From Escherichia sp. MOD1-EC7003 (GTDB taxonomy: Bacteria; Pseudomonadota; Gammaproteobacteria; Enterobacterales; Enterobacteriaceae): a stretch of 64,000 nt of DNA. The translations under genes were made by a program, and so were the position numbers. Every line of letters begins with the position of its first letter. The first letter of the stretch is position 1. The notes under the pieces are model-generated. The model saw only the letters and a program-made list of their open reading frames with translations. It was not told the origin of the DNA and did no database searches. Shown here in pieces: positions 10,199 to 22,897 of the stretch. The stretch covers positions 1-64,000 of the forward strand of contig NZ_PTRE01000012.1 in NCBI RefSeq assembly GCF_002965065.1, given 5' to 3'.

Positions 10199-10726
10199 CT
10201 ATTCCGCTCTCCAGGAACGCTCACTGGCGCTTAGATCGTCGTTGATATAAGCAAGTAGATAATCATCAAGGTTTTTATATCTCGACTCACCATTACAATC
10301 ATAAACCCAAAGTTCAGGTTCATCTGTATTATCCAGCCACAGCAGAAAAATAGCTTCATAACCTGAATCACTTCCAGCAAAAAGTGATAATCGTGATGAG
10401 CGAAATAACCCCCATGCATGATCGTTCCAGTTATCTCGCGAAGCTTGTGCGTTATACTTCATTACGTCCAGTAATTGCTCTGAAATCTCATCTGACCAGA
10501 GCGTTTCCATATCCTGAATACTCAGCCAGGTACCATGTGTTGCGCTCACCCAACGACCACAACAGGTAAAACGCGCCTGAAGCTGTGGGCTGGCTTGTCG
10601 CCAGACATTTTTTTCCAGCGTCGGGATCCGTCCGTCGAATTTGCTTACAGGAGGCTCTGGTACAAAATGCTCATCACCTAATACAAGGCGTGCGTTTACT
10701 GCCTCCTGGATACGATCCTTGATCAT
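10199..10726 (-). CDS. SMI1/KNR4 (SUKH)-like protein of the pckA-envZ island
   Basis: 175 residues, no signal peptide or membrane segment, rich in Trp and acidic residues. The second half (LFAGSDSGYEAIFLLWLDN, then ELWVYDCNGESRYKNLDDYL) has the shape of SUKH-superfamily proteins: a surface-exposed strand, a hydrophobic FLLW strand, then a V-Y-D-C strand and a closing Leu-rich helix. SUKH proteins are commonly immunity proteins against nuclease or deaminase toxins. No toxin gene is adjacent, so any immunity role is inference. It lies between a HEAT-like gene and a YcxB-like gene on the same strand. Confidence 0.65.
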   Translation of the reverse strand: MIKDRIQEAVNARLVLGDEHFVPEPPVSKFDGRIPTLEKNVWRQASPQLQARFTCCGRWVSATHGTWLSIQDMETLWSDEISEQLLDVMKYNAQASRDNWNDHAWGLFRSSRLSLFAGSDSGYEAIFLLWLDNTDEPELWVYDCNGESRYKNLDDYLLAYINDDLSASERSWRAE

Positions 10727-10780
10727 TTTTGCTGTTCCCTTTGATTTACGCGAGTTATCGGTGTTGCCAGATAGCCCATC

Positions 10781-10811
10781 GCCGCCTTCATGCGACTCGA
10801 ATTATTTAGGG
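10781..10811. repeat. ERIC element end fragment
   Basis: The 31 bases at this position match, with few differences, the terminal part of the full ERIC copy at 27703-27829 (GCCGCCTTC, then CTCGAATTATTTAGGG). The central ERIC palindrome is missing, so this is a truncated copy in the gap between two island genes. Confidence 0.75.
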
Positions 10812-10815
10812 CCTA

Positions 10816-11244
10816 TCAAGATTGAACTTGCGCAATACGTCGAAGCCGATATTGCATTTCTTGACGAATCCCTTCATCAGGATGTTTTGAGTATTCCTGA
10901 ATCAATGCCAGCGCCTCCGGTGTGCCAATTCTCCACAGCAGGTGGCTGAACCATTTAGCAATAGCGCCAGAATCCGAGCACGTATAATCGAGGTAATCAA
11001 ATCCTTGAGCAAAGACCTGCCTGACATAAGGAATAGTGGACGGATCGCCAATTTGCTGGAGTTCCATCGCCACTTCCTGATGATGGTAATGACCAGAAGT
11101 AACTAATAGCAAATTAAGAATATCGAAATAGTGGCGTGGATTATTCGCTGACAGAAGTTGCTCAGTCGCAGTATTAATCCTTTCATTGTCCTGAAAAACA
11201 ATGGCTTCCAGCACGACATCTCTGACGAATTGCGAGCTAAGCAT
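10816..11244 (-). CDS. HEAT-repeat-like protein of the pckA-envZ island
   Basis: 142 residues from the ATG at 11244, which follows AAAGGA at a good spacing; a longer frame runs back through the envZ terminator and is not credible. The protein is all-helical in appearance. Repeated patterns such as LQQIGDPSTIPYVRQVF and RIGTPEALALIQEYSK resemble HEAT or armadillo-like repeats with the I-G-x-P/D turn. No enzymatic motif is seen. It is the first gene of the three-gene island, directly downstream of the envZ terminator. Immunity-like HEAT proteins exist next to toxin genes in other genomes; that role is only a suggestion here. Confidence 0.65.
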   Translation of the reverse strand: MLSSQFVRDVVLEAIVFQDNERINTATEQLLSANNPRHYFDILNLLLVTSGHYHHQEVAMELQQIGDPSTIPYVRQVFAQGFDYLDYTCSDSGAIAKWFSHLLWRIGTPEALALIQEYSKHPDEGIRQEMQYRLRRIAQVQS

Positions 11245-11269
11245 AATGATTCCTTTCTTATTTATTATC

Positions 11270-11302
11270 AAAAAACAGGAGACTCCTTCGCCTCCCGTTT
11301 TT

Positions 11303-11304
<2 letters not shown>
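11270..11304 (-). terminator. ompR-envZ terminator
   Basis: The arms ACGGGAG and CTCCTGT with a ten-base loop are followed on the minus strand by six T. A T-run also follows on the plus strand. It separates envZ from the island genes on the same strand. Confidence 0.85.
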
Positions 11305-13371
<2,067 letters not shown>

Positions 13372-13599
13372 TGTTTGTACTCCCAAAGGTTCGCAACAAT
13401 TTGTAAGCGTGTATTCTTAAAAAAGCTTACGTTCGTCACCAGCTAAATCTGGTATGAATTTCAGCCTAAATTGTTACAAAGCATATTAAACAGCAGCTTA
13501 AGTATACAATTTATTCGGCGAAACATTATTGATTCTGTTGATATGATCACGTTATACCCAATGTGCGCATTATCAAACAGACAAAGGGAAATCAACGAG

Positions 13600-14076
13600 A
13601 TGAAAACGCCCCTGATTACCCGGGAAGGGTATGAAAAACTCAAACAAGAGCTAAATTATCTCTGGCGTGAAGAACGCCCGGAGGTCACAAAGAAAGTGAC
13701 CTGGGCTGCAAGTCTGGGCGACCGCAGCGAAAATGCTGACTATCAGTATAATAAAAAGCGCCTGCGTGAAATCGACCGTCGCGTGCGCTATCTCACTAAG
13801 TGCATGGAAAATCTAAAAATCGTCGATTACTCCCCGCAGCAGGAAGGCAAAGTCTTTTTTGGCGCGTGGGTGGAGATTGAAAACGACGATGGCGTGACTC
13901 ACCGTTTCCGTATTGTCGGCTACGATGAAATTTTTGGCCGTAAAGATTACATCTCTATCGATTCCCCGATGGCCCGCGCATTGCTGAAAAAAGAGGTGGG
14001 CGATCTGGCTGTGGTGAATACCCCTGCGGGGGAAGCGAGCTGGTATGTTAATACCATCGAGTACGTGAAACCGTAA
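13600..14076 (+). CDS. greB: Transcription elongation factor GreB
   Basis: 158 residues from the ATG at 13600; the reading frame is open a further 43 codons upstream but that part is promoter DNA. The N-terminal coiled coil (about 5-75) carries the acidic tip in SLGDRSENADYQ that enters the RNA polymerase secondary channel and stimulates cleavage of backtracked RNA. The C-terminal FKBP-like domain ends in EASWYVNTIEYVKP. Confidence 0.97.
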   Translation: MKTPLITREGYEKLKQELNYLWREERPEVTKKVTWAASLGDRSENADYQYNKKRLREIDRRVRYLTKCMENLKIVDYSPQQEGKVFFGAWVEIENDDGVTHRFRIVGYDEIFGRKDYISIDSPMARALLKKEVGDLAVVNTPAGEASWYVNTIEYVKP

Positions 14077-14100
14077 GGAAGAGTCTTAACCTCCTGCCGA

Positions 14101-14122
14101 TGGCTGGCATTTTTGCCAGCCA
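14101..14122 (+). terminator. Hairpin after greB
   Basis: TGGCTGGC, a short loop with TTTTT-like content, then GCCAGCCA, 24 bp after the greB stop. No T-run follows, so termination strength is uncertain. Confidence 0.55.
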
Positions 14123-14172
14123 GTCCGTATAACTATCCCCTGATTTTTGATCCGAAAAGATGAACTCAAACC

Positions 14173-16494
14173 ATGATGAATGATTCGTTCTGCCGCATTA
14201 TTGCGGGTGAAATCCAGGCGCGCCCGGAACAGGTTGACGCTGCCGTTCGCCTGCTTGACGAAGGGAATACCGTGCCGTTTATCGCACGTTATCGTAAGGA
14301 AATCACTGGCGGTCTGGATGACACGCAGCTGCGTAATCTGGAAACGCGTCTGAGCTATCTGCGCGAGCTGGAAGAGAGACGTCAGGCGATCCTCAAGTCC
14401 ATTTCCGAGCAAGGTAAACTCACCGATGATCTGGCGAATGCCATCAACGCCACCCTAAGCAAAACCGAACTCGAAGACCTCTACCTGCCCTACAAACCTA
14501 AACGCCGCACCCGCGGGCAAATCGCCATTGAAGCAGGGCTTGAGCCATTGGCTGACCTGCTGTGGAGCGATCCGTCACACACGCCAGAAGTCGCCGCTGC
14601 ACAATATGTTGATGCCGATAAAGGCGTGGCAGATACCAAAGCCGCGCTGGACGGCGCGCGCTATATCCTGATGGAACGGTTTGCCGAAGATGCCGCGCTG
14701 CTGGCGAAAGTGCGTGATTATTTGTGGAAGAACGCGCATCTGGTTTCGACCGTGGTGAACGGTAAAGAAGAGGAAGGGGCGAAATTCCGCGACTATTTCG
14801 ATCATCACGAACCGCTGTCAACGGTGCCTTCTCACCGCGCACTGGCGATGTTCCGTGGTCGTAACGAAGGCATACTCCAGCTTTCGCTGAATGCCGATCC
14901 GCAGTTCGACGAGCCACCGAAAGAGAGCTACTGCGAGCAAATCATCATGGATCATCTCGGCCTGCGCCTGAACAATGCCCCGGCGGATAGCTGGCGCAAA
15001 GGCGTGGTGAGCTGGACGTGGCGCATCAAGGTGCTGATGCATCTGGAAACCGAACTGATGGGCACCGTGCGCGAACGTGCGGAAGATGAAGCGATTAACG
15101 TCTTTGCCCGTAACCTGCACGATCTGCTGATGGCGGCCCCCGCCGGGCTGCGTGCGACGATGGGCCTCGATCCAGGTCTGCGTACTGGGGTAAAAGTGGC
15201 GGTGGTCGATGCAACGGGCAAACTGGTGGCAACCGATACCATTTATCCACATACCGGACAAGCCGCAAAAGCAGCGATGACCGTTGCTGCCCTGTGTGAA
15301 AAACATAACGTTGAACTGGTGGCGATCGGTAACGGTACGGCTTCCCGCGAAACCGAACGTTTCTATCTCGATGTCCAGAAGCAGTTCCCTAAAGTGACCG
15401 CGCAGAAAGTGATCGTCAGCGAAGCTGGCGCATCGGTTTACTCCGCTTCCGAACTGGCGTCGCAAGAGTTCCCGGACCTTGATGTTTCGCTGCGTGGCGC
15501 GGTATCTATCGCTCGTCGCTTGCAGGACCCGCTGGCAGAGCTGGTGAAAATCGATCCGAAATCTATCGGCGTGGGTCAGTATCAGCATGACGTCAGCCAG
15601 ACACAACTGGCCCGCAAACTGGATGCAGTAGTGGAAGACTGCGTAAACGCCGTCGGTGTTGATCTCAACACCGCTTCTGTTCCGCTGTTAACTCGCGTGG
15701 CGGGCCTGACGCGCATGATGGCACAAAACATTGTTGCCTGGCGCGATGAGAACGGTCAATTCCAGAATCGCCAGCAACTGCTGAAAGTCAGCCGGCTGGG
15801 GCCAAAAGCCTTCGAACAGTGCGCAGGCTTCCTGCGTATTAACCACGGCGATAACCCACTGGACGCCTCTACCGTTCACCCGGAAGCCTATCCGGTCGTG
15901 GAACGCATTCTGGCGGCGACGCAGCAGGCACTGAAAGATCTGATGGGTAACAGCAGCGAGCTGCGTAACCTGAAAGCGTCTGACTTTACCGATGAAAAAT
16001 TCGGTGTGCCGACGGTAACCGACATCATCAAAGAGTTGGAAAAACCGGGGCGCGATCCGCGTCCGGAATTTAAAACCGCTCAGTTTGCCGATGGCGTCGA
16101 GACAATGAACGACCTGCAACCGGGTATGATCCTCGAAGGCGCGGTGACCAACGTCACCAACTTTGGCGCGTTTGTCGATATTGGCGTGCATCAGGACGGC
16201 CTGGTTCACATCTCTTCATTGTCGAACAAGTTTGTGGAAGATCCGCATACCGTGGTGAAAGCAGGCGACATTGTGAAGGTGAAAGTGCTGGAAGTGGATC
16301 TTCAGCGTAAACGTATCGCCCTGACCATGCGTCTGGACGAGCAGCCAGGTGAAAGCAATGCCCGTCGCAGCGGCAGTAGCGATCGCCCGCAAAACAACCG
16401 CCCAGCAGCAAAACCGCGCGGTCGTGAAGCGCAGCCTACCGGTAACAGCGCGATGATGGATGCGCTGGCGGCAGCAATGGGTAAAAAACGTTAA
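14173..16494 (+). CDS. yhgF: Tex-family RNA-binding transcription accessory protein YhgF
   Basis: 773 residues, full length. The order is an N-terminal helical region, a YqgF/RNase H-like domain around [19 protein letters not shown], helix-hairpin-helix segments ([17 protein letters not shown] and [14 protein letters not shown]), and a C-terminal S1 domain starting near [22 protein letters not shown]. Tex proteins bind nucleic acid and associate with transcription and translation machinery. The last 50 residues are a basic, low-complexity tail. Confidence 0.96.
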   Translation: MMNDSFCRIIAGEIQARPEQVDAAVRLLDEGNTVPFIARYRKEITGGLDDTQLRNLETRLSYLRELEERRQAILKSISEQGKLTDDLANAINATLSKTELEDLYLPYKPKRRTRGQIAIEAGLEPLADLLWSDPSHTPEVAAAQYVDADKGVADTKAALDGARYILMERFAEDAALLAKVRDYLWKNAHLVSTVVNGKEEEGAKFRDYFDHHEPLSTVPSHRALAMFRGRNEGILQLSLNADPQFDEPPKESYCEQIIMDHLGLRLNNAPADSWRKGVVSWTWRIKVLMHLETELMGTVRERAEDEAINVFARNLHDLLMAAPAGLRATMGLDPGLRTGVKVAVVDATGKLVATDTIYPHTGQAAKAAMTVAALCEKHNVELVAIGNGTASRETERFYLDVQKQFPKVTAQKVIVSEAGASVYSASELASQEFPDLDVSLRGAVSIARRLQDPLAELVKIDPKSIGVGQYQHDVSQTQLARKLDAVVEDCVNAVGVDLNTASVPLLTRVAGLTRMMAQNIVAWRDENGQFQNRQQLLKVSRLGPKAFEQCAGFLRINHGDNPLDASTVHPEAYPVVERILAATQQALKDLMGNSSELRNLKASDFTDEKFGVPTVTDIIKELEKPGRDPRPEFKTAQFADGVETMNDLQPGMILEGAVTNVTNFGAFVDIGVHQDGLVHISSLSNKFVEDPHTVVKAGDIVKVKVLEVDLQRKRIALTMRLDEQPGESNARRSGSSDRPQNNRPAAKPRGREAQPTGNSAMMDALAAAMGKKR

Positions 16495-16501
16495 ACGCCC
16501 G

Positions 16502-16570
16502 GACTGGCCTACGGTTCGAATTTGCACGAAATCGTAGGCCAGATAAGGCATTCATGCCGCATCTGGCAAC
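16502..16570. repeat. Pair of inverted REP-like sequences after yhgF
   Basis: GACTGGCCTACGG near 16502 and GTAGGCCAGATAAGGC near 16533, followed by GCCGCATCTGGC, form a divergent REP pair in the yhgF-feoA gap. Confidence 0.75.
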
Positions 16571-16588
16571 GAACGCCTAACGTGACAT

Positions 16589-16620
16589 AAAAATGCCGGA
16601 GAATATCTCTGGCATTTTTA
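16589..16620 (+). terminator. yhgF terminator
   Basis: AAAAATGCCGGAGA and TCTCTGGCATTTTT form a long stem with one mismatch and end in a T-run; the element can work in both directions. Confidence 0.85.
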
Positions 16621-16735
16621 TTCCACAGCAAAACTCACAATATACTCCTTAATATTTATCACACTGTTAACAGTTGAAACCTTAACCAGTCCGAATAATT
16701 CGCTATTCGAATTATATTTTCGCTGCGATATAACC

Positions 16736-16749
16736 TTGAGCCACATCAA
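16736..16749. promoter_or_regulatory. FNR site in the feo promoter
   Basis: TTGAGCCACATCAA matches the FNR consensus TTGAT-N4-ATCAA at nine of ten positions and lies about 200 bp before feoA. Anaerobic activation of feo by FNR is established in E. coli. Confidence 0.8.
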
Positions 16750-16811
16750 CATTGAGTCAGATTATTATTCAAACCAACATTCGCACACATTTTAAGTATT
16801 GCTGATAAAAA

Positions 16812-16832
16812 CCATTCTCATTATCATTGTTC
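16812..16832. promoter_or_regulatory. Fur box in the feo promoter
   Basis: The minus strand reads CAATGATAATGAGAATGG here, a good match to the Fur repeat pattern of GATAAT-like hexamers. It lies about 110 bp before feoA and should give iron repression of ferrous iron uptake. Confidence 0.8.
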
Positions 16833-16938
16833 TGTTGATTATTTAATCTCTCCTTCGTTGGCAAATCATCTGGTCTCATGTCGCTGTCAAACGCCCCATG
16901 AGGTAGTTATCCAGTTAATGAGAAACAAGTAGGCACCT

Positions 16939-17166
16939 ATGCAATACACTCCAGATACTACGTGGAAAATCACTGGCTTTTCCCGTGAAATCAGTCCGGC
17001 ATACCGCCAAAAACTGCTTTCTCTAGGCATGTTACCTGGCTCCTCTTTTAATGTGGTGCGCGTCGCTCCACTCGGTGACCCCATTCATATCGAAACCCGT
17101 CGTGTGAGCCTGGTATTACGCAAAAAAGATCTGGCCTTATTAGAAGTGGAAGCAGCTTCCTGTTAA
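16939..17166 (+). CDS. feoA: Ferrous iron transport protein FeoA
   Basis: 75 residues with an SH3-like fold: a short N-terminal helix, the [12 protein letters not shown] turn and a strand-rich remainder ([14 protein letters not shown]). It is a small cytosolic partner needed for full FeoB activity. It lies 16 bp upstream of feoB in the feoABC operon under the FNR and Fur sites described above. Confidence 0.97.
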   Translation: MQYTPDTTWKITGFSREISPAYRQKLLSLGMLPGSSFNVVRVAPLGDPIHIETRRVSLVLRKKDLALLEVEAASC

Positions 17167-17182
17167 TACGGTGATAACAACA

Positions 17183-19504
17183 ATGAAAAAATTAACCATT
17201 GGCTTAATTGGTAATCCAAATTCTGGCAAGACAACGTTATTTAACCAGCTCACTGGCGCACGTCAGCGTGTAGGTAACTGGGCTGGTGTTACCGTCGAAC
17301 GTAAAGAAGGGCAATTCTCCACCACCGATCATCAGGTCACGCTGGTGGACCTGCCCGGCACCTATTCTCTGACCACCATCTCATCGCAGACCTCGCTCGA
17401 TGAGCAAATCGCCTGCCACTATATTTTGAGTGGAGATGCCGACCTGCTGATTAACGTGGTGGATGCGTCAAACCTTGAGCGTAACCTGTACCTGACGCTG
17501 CAACTGCTGGAACTCGGCATTCCCTGCATCGTGGCGTTGAACATGCTCGACATTGCCGAGAAGCAAAATATTCGCATTGAAATTGATGCGCTGTCGGCGC
17601 GTCTTGGCTGCCCGGTGATCCCGCTGGTTTCAACCCGTGGTCGGGGTATTGAAGCGCTCAAGCTGGCGATTGATCGCTATAAAGCTAACGAGAATGTGGA
17701 ACTGGTGCATTACGCACAGCCGCTGCTCAACGAAGCAGATTCACTGGCAAACGTGATGCCTTCCGACATCCCGCTCAAACAACGTCGTTGGCTGGGCCTG
17801 CAAATGCTGGAAGGCGATATCTACAGCCGCGCCTACGCCGGTGAAGCGTCGCAGCATCTTGATGCCGCCCTCGCCCGTCTGCGTAATGCGATGGACGATC
17901 CGGCGCTGCATATTGCCGATGCGCGTTACCAGTGCATTGCTGCCATCTGTGATGTCGTAAGCAACACCCTGACGGCAGAACCCAGCCGTTTCACCACTGC
18001 GGTAGATAAAATCGTGCTCAACCGTTTCCTCGGCCTGCCGATTTTCCTCTTTGTGATGTACCTGATGTTCCTGCTGGCTATCAACATCGGCGGGGAATTA
18101 CAGCCGCTGTTTGACGTCGGTTCCGTGGCACTCTTTGTGCATGGTATTCAGTGGATTGGCTACACGCTCCACTTCCCGGACTGGCTGACTATCTTCCTCG
18201 CCCAGGGCCTGGGTGGCGGTATTAACACCGTTCTGCCACTGGTGCCGCAGATCGGCATGATGTACCTGTTCCTCTCCTTCCTCGAGGACTCCGGGTATAT
18301 GGCACGTGCGGCGTTTGTGATGGACCGCCTGATGCAGGCGCTGGGCTTGCCGGGGAAATCCTTTGTACCACTGATTGTCGGTTTCGGTTGTAACGTACCG
18401 TCGGTAATGGGCGCACGTACGCTTGATGCACCGCGTGAACGCCTGATGACCATCATGATGGCACCGTTTATGTCCTGCGGCGCGCGTCTGGCTATCTTTG
18501 CAGTATTTGCAGCTGCCTTCTTCGGGCAGAACGGCGCGCTGGCGGTCTTCTCGCTGTATATGCTGGGTATCGTGATGGCGGTGCTGACTGGCCTGATGCT
18601 CAAGTACACCATCATGCGCGGTGAAGCTACGCCGTTTGTCATGGAATTGCCTGTCTATCACGTGCCACACGTTAAAAGCCTGATTATCCAGACCTGGCAG
18701 CGCCTGAAAGGCTTCGTTCTGCGTGCGGGTAAAGTGATTATTATCGTCAGCATTTTCCTGAGCGCATTCAACAGCTTCTCTCTGAGTGGGAAAATTGTCG
18801 ATAACATCAACGACTCGGCGCTGGCTTCCGTCAGCCGGGTGATCACCCCTGTCTTCAAGCCGATTGGAGTGCATGAAGATAACTGGCAGGCAACGGTTGG
18901 CCTGTTTACGGGCGCAATGGCGAAAGAAGTGGTGGTGGGTACACTCAACACCCTCTACACCGCAGAAAATATTCAGGACGAAGAGTTCAATCCAGCGGAA
19001 TTTAACCTCGGTGAAGAGCTGTTCAGTGCGGTAGATGAAACCTGGCAGAGCCTGAAAGACACCTTCAGCCTTAGCGTACTGATGAACCCCATTGAAGCGA
19101 GCAAAGGCGACGGCGAAATGGGGACTGGGGCGATGGGCGTGATGGATCAGAAATTCGGTAGTGCAGCCGCCGCATACAGCTACCTGATTTTCGTCCTGCT
19201 GTATGTACCGTGCATCTCGGTGATGGGCGCCATCGCCCGTGAATCAAGCCGTGGCTGGATGGCCTTCTCCATCCTGTGGGGGCTGAATATCGCTTACTCG
19301 CTGGCAACATTGTTCTATCAGGTCGCCAGCTACAGTCAGCACCCAACTTACAGCCTGGTGTGCATTCTGGCGGTTATCCTGTTTAACATCGTGGTTATCG
19401 GTCTGCTGCGCCGCGCGCGCAGCCGGGTGGATATCGAACTGCTGGCAACGCGCAAATCAGTAAGCAGTTGCTGCGCAGCCAGCACCACCGGTGATTGCCA
19501 TTAA
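17183..19504 (+). CDS. feoB: Ferrous iron transporter FeoB
   Basis: 773 residues from the ATG at 17183; an in-frame start four codons upstream is not the standard one. The N-terminal G domain carries G1 [10 protein letters not shown]3 DLPGTYSL and G4 NMLD, then a GDI-like helical spacer to about residue 270. About ten membrane helices follow, with the conserved cysteine-containing Gate motifs ([11 protein letters not shown] and the later [10 protein letters not shown]). The C terminus ends in a Cys-rich tail. It imports Fe(II). Confidence 0.98.
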   Translation: MKKLTIGLIGNPNSGKTTLFNQLTGARQRVGNWAGVTVERKEGQFSTTDHQVTLVDLPGTYSLTTISSQTSLDEQIACHYILSGDADLLINVVDASNLERNLYLTLQLLELGIPCIVALNMLDIAEKQNIRIEIDALSARLGCPVIPLVSTRGRGIEALKLAIDRYKANENVELVHYAQPLLNEADSLANVMPSDIPLKQRRWLGLQMLEGDIYSRAYAGEASQHLDAALARLRNAMDDPALHIADARYQCIAAICDVVSNTLTAEPSRFTTAVDKIVLNRFLGLPIFLFVMYLMFLLAINIGGELQPLFDVGSVALFVHGIQWIGYTLHFPDWLTIFLAQGLGGGINTVLPLVPQIGMMYLFLSFLEDSGYMARAAFVMDRLMQALGLPGKSFVPLIVGFGCNVPSVMGARTLDAPRERLMTIMMAPFMSCGARLAIFAVFAAAFFGQNGALAVFSLYMLGIVMAVLTGLMLKYTIMRGEATPFVMELPVYHVPHVKSLIIQTWQRLKGFVLRAGKVIIIVSIFLSAFNSFSLSGKIVDNINDSALASVSRVITPVFKPIGVHEDNWQATVGLFTGAMAKEVVVGTLNTLYTAENIQDEEFNPAEFNLGEELFSAVDETWQSLKDTFSLSVLMNPIEASKGDGEMGTGAMGVMDQKFGSAAAAYSYLIFVLLYVPCISVMGAIARESSRGWMAFSILWGLNIAYSLATLFYQVASYSQHPTYSLVCILAVILFNIVVIGLLRRARSRVDIELLATRKSVSSCCAASTTGDCH

Positions 19505-19736
19505 TGGCTTCACTTATTCAGGTACGCGATTTACTGGCGTTACGGGGCCGTATGGAAGCGGCCCAGATAAGCCAGACGCTGAATACCCCGCAGCCAATGA
19601 TTAACGCCATGCTGCAACAGCTGGAAAGTATGGGTAAAGCCGTGCGGATTCAGGAAGAAGCTGACGGCTGCCTCTCTGGCAGTTGTAAAAGCTGCCCGGA
19701 AGGCAAAGCCTGTCTGCATGAGTGGTGGGCGTTGCG

Positions 19737-19740
<4 letters not shown>
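19504..19740 (+). CDS. feoC: FeoC, winged-helix Fe-S protein of the feo operon
   Basis: 78 residues. A winged-helix N terminus ([21 protein letters not shown]) is followed by a four-cysteine loop, [15 protein letters not shown], which binds an Fe-S cluster in related proteins. FeoC protects FeoB from proteolysis in Salmonella. Its ATG overlaps the feoB TAA by one base (TAATG), and its stop overlaps the 3' end of the convergent bioH by 4 bp. Confidence 0.96.
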
Positions 19741-20522
<782 letters not shown>

Positions 20523-20523
20523 T

Positions 20524-21225
<702 letters not shown>

Positions 21226-21246
21226 AGCCTCGATGATGGGCGTATT

Positions 21247-21271
21247 ATAACCAACTAAAATAGTCAACTAT
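21247..21271. promoter_or_regulatory. IscR type 1-like site upstream of nfuA
   Basis: I count 23 of 25 positions matching the type 1 IscR consensus; the core reads ACTAAAATAGTCAACTAT. It ends 12 bp before the nfuA start. IscR control of nfuA is established for E. coli. Confidence 0.75.
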
Positions 21272-21283
21272 TAGGCCATTACT

Positions 21284-21859
21284 ATGATCCGAATTTCCGA
21301 TGCTGCACAAGCGCACTTTGCCAAATTGCTGGCAAATCAGGAAGAAGGGACACAAATCCGCGTATTTGTGATTAACCCTGGCACGCCTAACGCTGAATGT
21401 GGCGTTTCTTATTGTCCACCGGACGCTGTGGAAGCCACCGACACCGCCCTGAAATTTGACCTGCTGACCGCGTATGTTGATGAGTTAAGCGCACCATATC
21501 TGGAAGATGCAGAGATCGACTTTGTTACCGACCAGTTGGGTTCTCAGCTGACGCTGAAAGCACCTAACGCCAAAATGCGTAAAGTGGCTGACGATGCGCC
21601 GCTGATGGAGCGCGTGGAATATATGCTGCAGTCGCAGATCAACCCACAGCTTGCTGGTCACGGTGGTCGTGTTTCGCTGATGGAAATCACCGAAGACGGT
21701 TACGCCATTCTGCAATTTGGCGGCGGCTGTAACGGTTGTTCCATGGTCGATGTGACGCTGAAAGAAGGGATCGAGAAGCAGCTGCTGAACGAATTCCCTG
21801 AGCTGAAAGGTGTACGCGATCTCACCGAACACCAGCGCGGCGAGCACTCTTACTACTGA
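21284..21859 (+). CDS. nfuA: Fe-S biogenesis protein NfuA
   Basis: 191 residues. The N-terminal A-type-like domain has lost the A-type cysteine set. The C-terminal Nfu domain has the cluster-binding pair in [13 protein letters not shown]. The dimer carries a 4Fe-4S cluster to targets including LipA during oxidative stress and iron limitation. In the standard E. coli order the next gene would be gntT; here a BIME and unrelated sequence follow. Confidence 0.97.
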
Positions 21860-21879
21860 TAACAGAATGATGACAAACG

Positions 21880-22003
21880 CAAAATTGCCTGATGCGCTGC
21901 GCTTATCAGGCCTACATAATCTCTGCAATCTATTGAAATTGCATGTTTTGTAGGCCGGATAAGGCGTTCACGCCGCATCCGGCATGAACAAAGCGCACAT
22001 TGT
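21880..22003. repeat. BIME after nfuA
   Basis: Two oppositely oriented REPs, GCCTGATGCGCTGCGCTTAT at about 21887 and GTAGGCCGGATAAGGCG at about 21951. The linker (ATAATCTCTGCAATCTATTG) is the same as in the array at 1-541. It marks the left edge of the segment that replaces gntT. Confidence 0.9.
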
Positions 22004-22095
22004 CAACCGTCTGAATGGTTGCTTACGCAGCCATTTTTACATTCTCAGGGGCACCGGGTTACTTTCCCGAAGAGGCTGAGAAACAGGGAGGTACA

Positions 22096-22836
22096 ATGGC
22101 GTTTTATCTTATTTTGTCTCTGATATTGATCTTCCCTTTTTATTATCTTTCCTTCGGTGTTGCCTTGTTTTTTTACGCTGCACTGTTGGTGACTGGAATG
22201 ATAGCAAAATATCGAAGCATGAGTATTCTCAGGTGGATTGCGGTTATTCAGGCAGCCTGTTCTCTGGCGCTTGTGGCTCACGTTTACCAGCGGTATGGTA
22301 TTTTCGTCACATTAATCAGCGTAATTGTTTTTTTATTTTTCTTTTTATTAACGGTTCCAGCTCCCGAAAAAGAAGCGTCACCTCCCGCGGTAAACGCGCC
22401 AGCGTCAGAGATATCGCTGGTAAAGGCAGTGGACGTTCGCACCCACGCTCATTTTTATTTTAATTCTTATTGTCACAAAAATGGCTATGATATCACGTTA
22501 CTTCCTCTGATCTTTGATTACGCTAATCGTGCAACCTGCAATAACGCCTTGCTACAGCAGCTCCATACGGCCACGGCAACGTTCAGCCAGTTATGCGGCC
22601 AGATCCTTACCGCTGCGGACACACCTCATATTCTTCCCGGCGGGCTTTATGCCTTCCGTGATACGCAAAAACATCGAGTACCATACATCACAACTTCGCC
22701 AGATATCTGTATCTATTTCATAGAGATACAATTCGATTTCTGCATCACCCCAAAAACAATTATTTATTTCATCAAATTCATAATAACCAATTGTATATTT
22801 TTCTTTTATTTTATCTTCAAGGTCTACTTTGACTGA
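22096..22836 (+). CDS. Unrecognised membrane protein, probably 3'-truncated
   Basis: 246 codons from the ATG at 22096, which has a good GGGAGG site; a frame open from 22015 lacks one. Three or four hydrophobic helices fill residues 1-95, then comes a soluble part (DVRTHAHFYFNSYCHKNGYD and onward) I do not recognise. From about residue 190 the composition changes to a run rich in Ile, Phe and Tyr that is exactly antisense to a minus-strand gene fragment. The native gene probably ended or continued elsewhere and was cut at about 22665-22680. It lies where gntT is expected. Confidence 0.45.
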   Translation: MAFYLILSLILIFPFYYLSFGVALFFYAALLVTGMIAKYRSMSILRWIAVIQAACSLALVAHVYQRYGIFVTLISVIVFLFFFLLTVPAPEKEASPPAVNAPASEISLVKAVDVRTHAHFYFNSYCHKNGYDITLLPLIFDYANRATCNNALLQQLHTATATFSQLCGQILTAADTPHILPGGLYAFRDTQKHRVPYITTSPDICIYFIEIQFDFCITPKTIIYFIKFIITNCIFFFYFIFKVYFD

Positions 22837-22845
22837 CATGTCCAT
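22591..22845 (-). pseudogene. Unrecognised gene fragment downstream of malQ
   Basis: 84 codons from the ATG at 22845, preceded by AAGGAAAG; the ten codons before it are malPQ terminator sequence and are not counted. The first 55 or so residues (for example DLEDKIKEKYTIGYYEFDE, then IELYLYEIDTDIW) look like a genuine acidic soluble protein. The last 25 are the reverse complement of the plus-strand membrane gene and are probably not native. I infer a deletion junction at about 22665-22680. The original protein is not identified; small immunity-type proteins have similar composition. Confidence 0.4.
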
Positions 22846-22860
22846 AAAATCTTTCCTTGA

Positions 22861-22890
22861 AAAAAAGCCTGGCAACTCGTACCAGGCATT
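22861..22890 (-). terminator. malPQ terminator
   Basis: On the minus strand GCCTGG and CCAGGC flank a nine-base loop and are followed by seven T, starting 11 bp after the malQ stop. Confidence 0.9.
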
Positions 22891-22897
22891 ACCACGA

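Noticed and set aside
22846..22875. Longer N terminus for the unknown gene near malQ
   Set aside because: Those codons are the malPQ terminator stem and T-run.
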